A program made the translations under genes and the position numbers. From Collinsella sp. (GTDB lineage Bacteria; Actinomycetota; Coriobacteriia; Coriobacteriales; Coriobacteriaceae), in contig JAHYYP010000002.1 in assembly GCA_019424905.1 (NCBI GenBank), positions 62,001 through 126,000 on the forward strand: a stretch of DNA of 64,000 nucleotides. The letters run 5' to 3'. Shown in pieces: positions 1 to 7,287 of the stretch. Under the pieces are notes generated by a model that was not told where the DNA came from, made no database searches, and saw only the letters and a list, made by a program, of their open reading frames with translations. Within the stretch, counting starts at the first letter, position 1; every line of letters begins with the position of its first letter.

Positions 1-96
1 GGGCTGCTCGAAGTTAAGACGACCGAGCAGGCGGGAGTCCCACATGCAGAACACGCCGACGAGGCCGACGAGCACCGCACTGATGAACGTATTCAT
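1..96 (-). CDS. PTS mannose/fructose-family IIC subunit (partial, N-terminus)
   Basis: Only the first 32 codons are inside the window; the gene continues past position 1. The reading frame from the ATG at 94-96 begins MNTFISAVLVGLVGVF and continues into WDSRLLGRLNFEQP. This is the typical start of the membrane-channel IIC subunit of mannose-family phosphotransferase systems: one hydrophobic helix and then the conserved DSRLLGRLNFEQP stretch. It lies 36 bases downstream of the IIA-IIB fusion on the same strand, so the two are almost certainly co-transcribed, with IID expected beyond the edge. A Shine-Dalgarno-like AAGGAGAAGGG precedes the ATG. Confidence 0.85.
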   Translation of the reverse strand, partial: MNTFISAVLVGLVGVFCMWDSRLLGRLNFEQP

Positions 97-132
97 ACCC
101 TTCTCCTTTCAGTCAGGCAAAAGCCTGGTTGA

Positions 133-1056
133 TTACAGCTTGGCGTCGATGTCGACGCTCTGATACGTAGGGGTCTGCTGGACATAGAGCTTGATGCCCA
201 TGTCGAGCAGCTGGTTGACGTCGGCCTTCTGGGTGGCGTCGAGGAAGACGGAGCTGTCCTTGCCGCCAATCTGATCGGCACCGTCGTGGTTGGCGGTGGC
301 GCCCAGGTTGATGGCGTCGAGCTTGTAGCCCTGGCAGAACTGCAGCATCTCGGCCGTGTTGCCAAAGACGAACATGACGCGCTCACCGAGGGTGTTGAGC
401 TTGTCCATCTTGGCGAGAGCACGCTCGACGGTGAAGACGTTCAGGCGCACGCCCTGGGGCTTGGCCAGCTTAAGAGCGCCCTTCTTGATGTCATCGTTGG
501 CGGCAGCGTTGTCGACGACGATGATGCGCTCGGCCTGAACCTTGGTGGTCCAGGTAAAGACGACCTGACCGTGCAGCAGACGGTAGTCAAGACGTGCGAG
601 GACGATCTTGGCGGGACCGGAGCTGTGACGGGATGCCTTGGCCTTCTTGGCAGGAGCCGCGGTGGCCTCGACCGGTGCGTTGGGGTTGGTCAGACCGGTG
701 CGGGCCTCGTTGATGAGGGCTGCGAGCTCGGCACCCTTGACGGGGACGGGGCTCATAGCAAGCGTGAGCGCCAGCGGGATGTTGAAACCGCTGACAACCG
801 TGAACTTCGTGCCGTTCTTGGAAAGCTCGACCATGTTGTTGTTGACCGAGCTGCCGAGCATATCGGTCAGCACATAGACGGTGTCGTCCGCGTTGAACGT
901 GGCGATCATGGCGTCCACCTTATTGGTGATGGGCTCCTTGTCGTCACGAGCAAGCGACACGACGTGGACGTTCGACACGTCGCCGAGAACCATCTCGAGC
1001 GTGTCTTTGGCGCCTGCGGCCAGGCCGCCATGAGATGCGAGAATGATCTGATTCAT
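133..1056 (-). CDS. PTS mannose-family IIA-IIB fusion protein
   Basis: Phosphoryl carrier of a mannose-class PTS that passes phosphate from HPr to the incoming sugar. The protein has 307 residues. An N-terminal EIIA (about 1-125) carries the phospho-histidine motif ASHGGLA at His9. An Ala/Pro/Lys-rich linker (about 126-148) joins it to an EIIB domain (about 150-307) with the phospho-histidine in RLLHGQVV at His162. Fused IIAB proteins are known in this family (ManX type). An AAGGAGGAGG site precedes the ATG. It is followed by the IIC gene and preceded by an EamA transporter gene, a SIS deglycase and a divergent GntR regulator, which suggests import of an amino sugar or Amadori compound. Substrate is inferred, not shown. 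Confidence 0.93.
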   Translation of the reverse strand: MNQIILASHGGLAAGAKDTLEMVLGDVSNVHVVSLARDDKEPITNKVDAMIATFNADDTVYVLTDMLGSSVNNNMVELSKNGTKFTVVSGFNIPLALTLAMSPVPVKGAELAALINEARTGLTNPNAPVEATAAPAKKAKASRHSSGPAKIVLARLDYRLLHGQVVFTWTTKVQAERIIVVDNAAANDDIKKGALKLAKPQGVRLNVFTVERALAKMDKLNTLGERVMFVFGNTAEMLQFCQGYKLDAINLGATANHDGADQIGGKDSSVFLDATQKADVNQLLDMGIKLYVQQTPTYQSVDIDAKL

Positions 1057-1238
1057 CTTGCCTCCTCCTTTTCGTTATGGTCATTATAACGTCTTATACG
1101 TTGCGGATATTGGTAATTAGTATAAAGACCGTTCGCGGGTGAAAAACGACCGTTGACGGGTTTAACGTACTCGTAACGTTGGCGCAGGACAGGTCGGCGC
1201 TGGCCAGGCGGTGCCCGATCAGACGCCGCGCCAATCCC

Positions 1239-2321
1239 TTATCGCACGAAGTACCAGGGGCTTTCCTGCACGGTGGGCTCCAGCGCGATGCCGGTGCGCT
1301 CCTTAAACAGATCCATGTCCTGCGATTTTTCGGTCCACCACGCATTGGGCTTAAAGGTCATGCTCTCAATGACATGACCGACAAACACACTGTTGCGCAG
1401 CTTGGAGAAGTCGGTGTTCATGATCAGGATGGACGCGAGCACCAGCACAATGCCCAGAACCTTGATCGCACCGGCGGGCTCGGCATAGACACCAATGCCC
1501 ACCAGTACGGTGACGACCGTCTCGAAAGACATTACGACGGGAACTTTCGATGTCTCGAGCCCCATGGACAGACCCTGCATATATAAGATGTAAGCCACGG
1601 CTGTGGGGATGAGTCCAAAGCCAAGGAACAACAGCAGCAGCTGTGGCGACATTGCCGCGGCGACATCCGGCCACGGAGCCGCGATAGCTGCCATAACCGC
1701 ACCGCCAAATACAAAGCCCCAAAACGTGACAGCAAGCGGGTGGACCGTCTTGGTTGCTATCCGGCTAAACACCGCGAGCGACGCACCACAAAGGCCTGCA
1801 ATCACGCCCGACGTGACGCCCCAAACCGAAAAATGAAAACCGGAAAGGTCGCCATTGGTCACTGCAAGCACGCAGCCAACGATGTTAAAGACAATGGCAA
1901 CGAGCTTGTTGGGGGTCACGTCCTCGCGATAAAGCACGCGGCCGAGCATGACGCCAAACACCGGTGAGGTGTAGAGCAGCACCGAGGCCGTGGACATGCC
2001 CACCTCGCCCATGCACTCGTAATAACAGGTGTTGGCGGCGGCCAGACCGACGATACCGACAAGCGCGCAGGGAACAAGCTCTTTAGGGCTTGCCTTGAAC
2101 AGGGCCAGCGGACCCTGAGCCACGGTGGACCCCTCACCCGGACGGCAGCCCATAAACATCAGGACCGGCGCCAAGATAAGCGCTCCGACCAACAAGCGAA
2201 AGGCAGCCATGCTCTGGGACGAAACGCCCATGGCCGAGATGCCGTTTACAAAGATTCCGATGCTGCCCCACATAAGCGCGGCGATCAGCACCAGCACATA
2301 GCCCAGATTGCTTTTCTTCAA
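1239..2321 (-). CDS. EamA/DMT-family transporter with C-terminal extension
   Basis: Ten-helix drug/metabolite transporter of the EamA type, 360 residues, with the usual duplicated five-helix halves (about residues 6-150 and 165-300). The N-terminus has the typical ALMWGSIGIFVNGIS signature. The start codon is TTG at 2319-2321, supported by GAGGAGG seven bases upstream; an ATG start is not available at that place. About 55 hydrophilic residues after the last helix, ending SPWYFVR, are longer than in ordinary family members and have no recognised domain. The gene sits between the PTS genes and the SIS deglycase on the same strand, so it may export an amino acid released by the deglycase; that role is inference. 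Confidence 0.88.
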   Translation of the reverse strand: MKKSNLGYVLVLIAALMWGSIGIFVNGISAMGVSSQSMAAFRLLVGALILAPVLMFMGCRPGEGSTVAQGPLALFKASPKELVPCALVGIVGLAAANTCYYECMGEVGMSTASVLLYTSPVFGVMLGRVLYREDVTPNKLVAIVFNIVGCVLAVTNGDLSGFHFSVWGVTSGVIAGLCGASLAVFSRIATKTVHPLAVTFWGFVFGGAVMAAIAAPWPDVAAAMSPQLLLLFLGFGLIPTAVAYILYMQGLSMGLETSKVPVVMSFETVVTVLVGIGVYAEPAGAIKVLGIVLVLASILIMNTDFSKLRNSVFVGHVIESMTFKPNAWWTEKSQDMDLFKERTGIALEPTVQESPWYFVR

Positions 2322-2687
2322 CGCAGCCTCCTCGGTATTGTTTCCAATATGTTTCGTACTACGTTATAGTCGTTATATACATTTTTCAAGACACAAATCG
2401 GCAGACGGGAAAATCTGCTTTTCCGCTACAACCCATTAGTGCAAAGAGGCCAGGTTCATATGCACCAACTTGGTGCAAAGTAACCTGTCCCCAATGCACC
2501 AACCCCTTAACAAACACGACGACGCCGACGTTTTGGCAACGTCAGCGAGCGCCCGTCATTTGAGCCAAGGTGCCGTGAAATGAAAAGGCGCTGACCTTCT
2601 GGTCGCGCCTTTGAAATTGAACGGCAGATTGGCCAAATGCCGGGCGCGCAGCGTCGAGCCGTTACGCCGTTCGGTAGAACGGCGTAA
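2322..2687. other. Intergenic region with promoter-like and REP-like hairpins
   Basis: No gene is seen. On the minus strand TTGAAA and TATAAC about 15 bases apart (near 2360-2390) could be a promoter for the EamA gene. At 2452-2486 there is an imperfect palindrome, AGGTT then GCACCAA-C-TTGGTGC then AACCT, followed by CCTGTCCCCA. Similar GGGGACAG/CTGTCCCC words recur near 4625, 35780, 41895 and 49570, which suggests degenerate extragenic repeats. Two further hairpins near the deglycase stop are listed separately. Confidence 0.5.
2584..2612 (-). terminator. Stem-loop downstream of the SIS deglycase
   Basis: The arms AAAGGCGC and GCGCCTTT, plus GACC/GGTC inside, give a stem of about 12 pairs with one bulge and a TTCT loop. 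It lies 76 bases beyond the deglycase stop. The A/T ends can serve either strand. It is a probable intrinsic terminator, though the U tract is short. Confidence 0.5.
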
Positions 2688-2688
2688 C
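2661..2688 (-). terminator. Perfect 12-bp hairpin at the deglycase stop codon
   Basis: GTTACGCCGTTC and its exact complement GAACGGCGTAAC are separated by GGTA, and the stem overlaps the first base of the TAG stop of the SIS gene. There is no U tract after it, so it may protect or attenuate the transcript rather than terminate it. Confidence 0.45.
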
Positions 2689-3680
2689 TAGTAGTCCAGC
2701 TTCCACATGTAACGGCGCGTCATGTAGTCCTTGTGGGTGACGGCAGAGAGTGCACGCATGTACACGTTGTTGAGGATCGGGGCAAAGATCAGGTGGTTGA
2801 AGTACTCGCTCACGCTGTCCTTGATGTCGTTGAGGCCGAGCTCCTTGGCGTCGAGCTGATAGACGCGCTCGCCACCGTACTGGTTGACGAAGCGGATGCC
2901 GCGCTCGTCGTTGCAGCGGCTGCGGCCGACGCTGATGAGCTGGAACAGCGAGGTGCGCTTGTCCAGGATCTCGAAGGGGCCGTGGAAGAAGTCGCAGGTG
3001 TTGATGGTGCAGGAGTCGATCTGCAGCATCTCCTGCACGTTGCAGATGCTAAAGACGTAGGCGGCACCAAAAAGCGGGCCCTGGGCCATCACGTTAATGC
3101 AGGGCTTGTCGGCGTTCTGCTCGGCCCACTTGGCAGCGAGCGGACGGGTGTACTCGACGGCTTTGCGATAGATGGGATCGATCAGGTCGAAGGCGGCCAT
3201 GGCGGTCTCGTACTCGGCATAGCCCTCGGTCTGCTGCGTGAGCTCCATGGCGATCATGGTCACGACGGCGGAGTTGGTACGGCCCATGCAGGACTCGTCG
3301 ACGGCCAGGCTGTCGTACTGGATCTTGTAGTCGCAGACCTCGGTGAGGCCGGACTCGTCAACATAGATGGCGATGGTGCTGGCGCCGTGGTCCTTGGCGA
3401 CCTGGGCGGCGACGATGGTCTCCTTGGTGCCGCGCATGGACACGACGACGGCCAGAGTGTTCTCGTTGACATAGGCGGGCGTGGCGTGCACGAACTCGTT
3501 GCTGGTGTAGCTGGAGCTCACGACCTGCGTGGCCTCGTGCTCCATAAAGTACTGGGCAGGATAGTTGCCGCCGTTGGATCCGCCGGCGCCAATCCACACG
3601 ACGCGCTTGATACCGCCCTTGTCTGTCTTGTCAGCCAAAACCTGGGAGACGACGTCCTTAACCTGTTCCTGAGTAGTCAT
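2688..3680 (-). CDS. SIS-domain sugar-phosphate deglycase/isomerase (FrlB/GfrF-like)
   Basis: A 330-residue protein with two SIS folds. A sugar-phosphate loop is visible near residues 29-38 (WIGAGGSNGG), with a second SIS half around 190-310. The C-terminal stretch YMTRRYMWKLDY and the central HGPFEI resemble fructoselysine-6-phosphate and glucoselysine-6-phosphate deglycases (FrlB/GfrF), which cleave phosphorylated Amadori products to hexose-6-phosphate and the amino acid. Glucosamine-6-phosphate synthase isomerase-like activity is the main alternative. The linked mannose-family PTS and divergent GntR/UTRA regulator fit a catabolic unit. The start is the ATG at 3678-3680 with AAAGG upstream. 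Confidence 0.85.
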   Translation of the reverse strand: MTTQEQVKDVVSQVLADKTDKGGIKRVVWIGAGGSNGGNYPAQYFMEHEATQVVSSSYTSNEFVHATPAYVNENTLAVVVSMRGTKETIVAAQVAKDHGASTIAIYVDESGLTEVCDYKIQYDSLAVDESCMGRTNSAVVTMIAMELTQQTEGYAEYETAMAAFDLIDPIYRKAVEYTRPLAAKWAEQNADKPCINVMAQGPLFGAAYVFSICNVQEMLQIDSCTINTCDFFHGPFEILDKRTSLFQLISVGRSRCNDERGIRFVNQYGGERVYQLDAKELGLNDIKDSVSEYFNHLIFAPILNNVYMRALSAVTHKDYMTRRYMWKLDY

Positions 3681-3718
3681 CGTGCATCAGCCTTTCTTCT
3701 CGTTTGATGCTCTCGATG

Positions 3719-3874
3719 GCATACAAGTTACATACATGTTTTGGTTATGTCGACTAGTTGTATGCTATATTTGTCTTAGATATTTTGCTGATGCGGTTTT
3801 CGATAACTGGATACCAGCGGTTTTGTTGTTGTATTGAATACATGCTTGATTAGATACGCATACAAGTTAGATAC
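3719..3874. promoter_or_regulatory. Divergent control region with repeated GntR-type operator
   Basis: Between the divergent deglycase and gntR genes the 17-base word GCATACAAGTTACATAC (3719-3735) recurs as GCATACAAGTTAGATAC (3858-3874) with one mismatch. An inverted partial copy, CTAGTTGTATGC, lies at 3754-3765. One copy is near each start codon. This is the arrangement expected for operators of the adjacent GntR/UTRA protein controlling both directions. Confidence 0.65.
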
Positions 3875-3885
3875 AGGTTGATCGC

Positions 3886-4608
3886 ATGAACGCTTCATCT
3901 AAAAAGAGACTGACCCAATACGAGCGCTTGGCGGGCATGCTGCGCGACCGCATCGCCTCCGGCACCTACGCACGTGGAGACAAGCTGCCGTCCGAGATGG
4001 AACTCATGGACGAATCGGGGCTGTCGCGCAGCACCGTGCGCCATGCCCTTAAGGTACTCGTTGATGAGGGCCTGGTGCGCACCGAGCGCGGACGTGGCGC
4101 CTTTGTGGCCGACACGCCGGCACTCCACGAGAACAACTTGGTGTTTTCGAGCTACACGGCACAGGTCCAGGATCAGGGCATGAAGCCCACCACGCGCACG
4201 GTGGACTCGGGCTTTGCCAAGGCCGCGGGCAATGTGGCCAAGTTCTTCGATGTCACCGTGGGCAGCAAGCTCGTCAAACTTGTCCGTCTGCGTTATCTGG
4301 ACGATGCGCCGCTGTGCCTGGAGACTACCTATCTACCACCGAGCTTTGAAGCACTCATCGATCGCGATATCAATGGTTCGCTCTACGCGACGCTACGCCA
4401 GGAATTCCATCGCGCGCCGGCACAGGGGCACAAGACCTTTGAGGTGTGCTATGCCTCGCAAAACGAGGCGTTTTTGCTCAACGTTGAGCGCGGGCAGGCA
4501 CTGATCCTGATCACCGACTACGTCTACGACACCGACGGCCGCCCGCTCCATGTCTCCAAGCGCATCCAACGCACCGACCGCGCCAAATACACCGAGCCCA
4601 TCGGCTAA
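3886..4608 (+). CDS. GntR-family transcriptional regulator with UTRA domain
   Basis: A 240-residue repressor-type protein. Residues about 10-75 form a GntR winged helix, with KLPSEMELMDESGLSRSTVR and then EGLVRTERGRGAFV typical of the recognition helix and wing. Residues about 90-235 form a UTRA ligand-binding domain, which in this family senses phosphorylated sugars or similar metabolites. It is transcribed divergently from the SIS deglycase over a 205-base region with repeated operator-like words, so it probably regulates the deglycase/PTS genes and itself. The ATG at 3886 has a weak AGG site upstream. Confidence 0.92.
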   Translation: MNASSKKRLTQYERLAGMLRDRIASGTYARGDKLPSEMELMDESGLSRSTVRHALKVLVDEGLVRTERGRGAFVADTPALHENNLVFSSYTAQVQDQGMKPTTRTVDSGFAKAAGNVAKFFDVTVGSKLVKLVRLRYLDDAPLCLETTYLPPSFEALIDRDINGSLYATLRQEFHRAPAQGHKTFEVCYASQNEAFLLNVERGQALILITDYVYDTDGRPLHVSKRIQRTDRAKYTEPIG

Positions 4609-4629
4609 CCTGCCAAAATAAACCTGTCC

Positions 4630-5220
4630 CTAAATGGTAGGTTTGGGGAGGTCGGGAAACCAGGTTGGTTTGGGTTGGTTGGGTGTGCGCTCGGCTAGGA
4701 CCAACTCCATCCAACACATGTCGTACCAGCGGCCGAACTTTTGGGCGCAGCGGTCGAAGGCACCCACCAGGCGATATCCCATATGGGCATGGAAATCCTG
4801 GCTGTTGTGCGTCAGGTACTCGTCGTCCTTATCGTGCGGCACGGCGATGAGCGCACACATGTTGGTGATGCCCATCGCGATCAGACATTGCTTGAGCGCA
4901 TCGTGCAGCTTGCGGCCCAGCCCGCCGTGGCGCACGTCGCGCGCCAGGTAGATCGACGTCTCGACCGACCAGTCGTATGCCTCGCGGCTGTTGAGCGGAC
5001 TCACGTAGGCATAGCCTACCGGACGCCCGTCTAACTCCATCACCAAATACGGATAGCGCTTGAGCGTACGCTCGATGCGCCCGGCGAACTCCTCAACGCT
5101 CGGCACCTCGTATTCGCAAGTAATCGCCGTCTGGCGCACATATGGCTCATAGATGGCAAGCAACGCCGGCGCGTCATCGGGCGTCGCCAGGCGAATCGTC
5201 GGCTCGGACATCTCGGTCAT
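4630..5220 (-). CDS. GNAT-family N-acetyltransferase (phosphinothricin acetyltransferase-like)
   Basis: A 196-residue GNAT protein. It begins MTEMSEPTIRLATPDDAPAL, followed by a central VETSIYLARDVRHGGLGRKL where RHGGLG is the acetyl-CoA pyrophosphate loop, and NFHxHMGY-like FHAHMGYRLVG near the end. This pattern is that of the phosphinothricin/methionine-sulfoximine acetyltransferase group (Pat/MnaT). It transfers acetyl from acetyl-CoA to the amine of an amino-acid analogue; the true substrate is unknown. The start at 5220 is preferred over an upstream in-frame ATG because GGAGAAGGG lies just before it. The gene converges with gntR, 21 bases apart. Confidence 0.87.
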   Translation of the reverse strand: MTEMSEPTIRLATPDDAPALLAIYEPYVRQTAITCEYEVPSVEEFAGRIERTLKRYPYLVMELDGRPVGYAYVSPLNSREAYDWSVETSIYLARDVRHGGLGRKLHDALKQCLIAMGITNMCALIAVPHDKDDEYLTHNSQDFHAHMGYRLVGAFDRCAQKFGRWYDMCWMELVLAERTPNQPKPTWFPDLPKPTI

Positions 5221-5244
5221 ACAACCCTTCTCCCCAAAAGCAAA

Positions 5245-5278
5245 GGCCACCCTGCGCCAAACCCAGCGCAAGGCGGCC
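5245..5278 (-). terminator. Intrinsic terminator after threonine aldolase
   Basis: On the minus strand GGCCGCCTTGCGC pairs with GCGCAGGGTGGCC with few mismatches around a TGGGTTTG loop, followed by TTTGCTTTT. It lies between the aldolase stop and the acetyltransferase start. Confidence 0.7.
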
Positions 5279-5296
5279 CCTCGTCATTACATCAGG

Positions 5297-6322
5297 CTAT
5301 AGGACAGCCGCCAACGCGTCGATGTCCTTCTGCGTCGTGGCCCAGCTGGTGCAAAAGCGCACCACCGTGTGGGTCTCGTCGTACTTTTCCCAGTACTCGA
5401 TCGAGGCATGCTCGCGAATGCGGGCCATGTCCTCGTTGGGCAGAATCACGAACTGCTGGTTCGTGGGCGTCTCCAAAAAGAACTGGTAACCGCGCTCGTG
5501 CAGCACGCGACGCAGCGCCTGAGCGGTCTCAATCGCCTGTCGACCAATCTCAAAATACAGGCCATCGGTAAAGAGCGCCTCAAATTGGACGCCCGTCAGG
5601 CGGCCCTTGGCCAACAGCGCGCCGTGCTGCTTAATGCGCGGAATGGGATGCGCCGGAGTGTGCATGCCGCAAAACACCACGGCCTCGCCGCAGAGCGCGC
5701 CGCACTTGGTGCCGCCGATGTAGAACACGTCGCACAGCTGCGCCAGCTCGGGCAGGGTAATGTCGCACTCGTCGGCTGCCAGCGCATAGGCCAGACGGGC
5801 GCCATCCACAAACAGCGGAATCTCGCGCTTCTGGCACACCGCATAAATCTCGGCCAGCTCGGCCTTGGAGTACAGCGTGCCGTACTCGGTCGACAGGCTC
5901 ACGTACACGGCGCCCGGAAACACCATGTGCTCGCAGCTCTCGTTTTCGTAGAACACCTGGATATAGTTTTCGAGATCCTCGGCGTGCATCTTGCCCTCGT
6001 AGCCGGGAATGGTGAGCACCTTGTGGCCGCCAAACTCGATGGCGCCCGCCTCGTGGCAAGCGACGTGGCCGGTCTCGGCGGCAACGACGCCCTCGTAGGG
6101 CGCGAGCAGCATGTCAATCACCGTCGCGTTGGTCTGCGTGCCGCCCACCAGCAAAAATACGTCGGCATCGGGAGCCTGACAGGCCTCGCGGATCAGCTGC
6201 TTGGCGCGCTCGGTATGCGCATCGGTGCCGTAGCCGGGCTGCGGCTCCATGTTGGTGTCGACGAGCGCCTGCAGTACCGCCGGGTGTGCGCCGTGGGAAT
6301 AGTCGTTGTTGAACGCGAGCAT
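5297..6322 (-). CDS. Low-specificity L-threonine aldolase (PLP beta-eliminating lyase family)
   Basis: A 341-residue fold-type I PLP enzyme that cleaves threonine or allo-threonine to glycine and acetaldehyde. The Schiff-base lysine is in YIGGTKCGAL (Lys206), preceded by the cofactor aspartate in FVDGARL (Asp173). GGTQTNATV (60-68) is the phosphate-binding loop, and ETGHVACHEAGAIE (83-96) is the family's active-site stretch. Length is normal for the family. An AGAGGATT site precedes the ATG at 6322. It stands alone between the acetyltransferase and the PAP2 gene, and could supply glycine or salvage threonine. Some relatives act on phenylserine-type substrates, so specificity is not certain. 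Confidence 0.9.
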   Translation of the reverse strand: MLAFNNDYSHGAHPAVLQALVDTNMEPQPGYGTDAHTERAKQLIREACQAPDADVFLLVGGTQTNATVIDMLLAPYEGVVAAETGHVACHEAGAIEFGGHKVLTIPGYEGKMHAEDLENYIQVFYENESCEHMVFPGAVYVSLSTEYGTLYSKAELAEIYAVCQKREIPLFVDGARLAYALAADECDITLPELAQLCDVFYIGGTKCGALCGEAVVFCGMHTPAHPIPRIKQHGALLAKGRLTGVQFEALFTDGLYFEIGRQAIETAQALRRVLHERGYQFFLETPTNQQFVILPNEDMARIREHASIEYWEKYDETHTVVRFCTSWATTQKDIDALAAVL

Positions 6323-6367
6323 GGCAATCCTCTCTTACCAGGTATCGTCCAGATGATTCAAACGGGG

Positions 6368-7231
6368 CTATTGTACGCCGTGAGGATAGGCAACGCGCGC
6401 GGCAAGGCACTCAAGTGCCAACACCAGGGCAAAGCCGCAGCTCACGTCAGTCAAAAAGTGTGCACCGATCACGATACGGCCAAAGGCGACGAGCGCCGCG
6501 ACGGCCGCCGCCACCCAAAAGACCGCGCGACGACGCGAAGGCTTTTCCGTAAAGGCCGCCGCGGGAAGCCCCGCAAGCATAAGGCCGATTGCCGCATGCG
6601 CGGTGTGCCCGCTCGCGAACGACTTAAAGCCGTCCTTGATTACGCCGGCCGCAATATAGCTCCACTTGTCGGGGTTGCCGATTACCCACCACGGCTGAAA
6701 ATTGAGCCCCGGCGTGACCTCGATCACGCGCATGCGCGGGCGCGACCACAGCGGCTTGACAACCACGTTGAGGATGATGGCCTGAGCGACCCACACGGCA
6801 AGCACCATCAACGCCCAGCGCGTAAGCTCGTCGGGCGCGGTGTCGCGCGTAAGGCGATAGACAACAAGGTTGGCCGCGATGACCAATGCAAACGTCAAAA
6901 CCAGCTGAAACGCAATAAGCTTGCCGCCGACGCGCAGCGACCCGATAATCTCGTAGCCGACCAGGGCCACGTTGATCAGAACGCCTAGCGCGGCGAGCCA
7001 CTTGCTCGCCTTGGAATCGGGACGTGCCGAGCGCACGAGCATAATGCCCGCGACGCTCGCCGTCAGCTCGAACGGCAGCTCGCCGGCCGCCTCGACAAAG
7101 CGGCCAAACAGGCTAGACGAGTTAAACAGCGCACTCGAGATCTGGTAATCGAAAAAAGACCCGACGAGCAGACAAAAGGCCAGGATGACCGCGATAGCAG
7201 CGGCATCTTTCTTATAGATATACCCGAACAT
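6368..7231 (-). CDS. PAP2-family membrane phosphatase
   Basis: A 287-residue polytopic membrane protein with about six hydrophobic segments. The tripartite acid-phosphatase signature is present: K159 with RP at 164-165 (VKPLWSRPR), FASGHTAHA with catalytic His209, and R252-x5-H258-x3-D262 (GRIVIGAHFLTD). Such enzymes dephosphorylate lipids such as phosphatidic acid or undecaprenyl pyrophosphate at the membrane surface; the substrate here cannot be told from sequence. GGAAGGAAAG precedes the ATG. The gene follows mfd with 56 bases between and may be read with it. Confidence 0.88.
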   Translation of the reverse strand: MFGYIYKKDAAAIAVILAFCLLVGSFFDYQISSALFNSSSLFGRFVEAAGELPFELTASVAGIMLVRSARPDSKASKWLAALGVLINVALVGYEIIGSLRVGGKLIAFQLVLTFALVIAANLVVYRLTRDTAPDELTRWALMVLAVWVAQAIILNVVVKPLWSRPRMRVIEVTPGLNFQPWWVIGNPDKWSYIAAGVIKDGFKSFASGHTAHAAIGLMLAGLPAAAFTEKPSRRRAVFWVAAAVAALVAFGRIVIGAHFLTDVSCGFALVLALECLAARVAYPHGVQ

Positions 7232-7287
7232 GCTTTCCTTCCGATGGGGTCAGATTACCCAAATGGGGCGTTTGCGGCGTCGATCCG

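Noticed and set aside
5369..6988. 539-codon plus-strand frame over threonine aldolase and PAP2 genes
   Set aside because: It crosses two well-supported minus-strand genes and their gap with no recognisable protein features.
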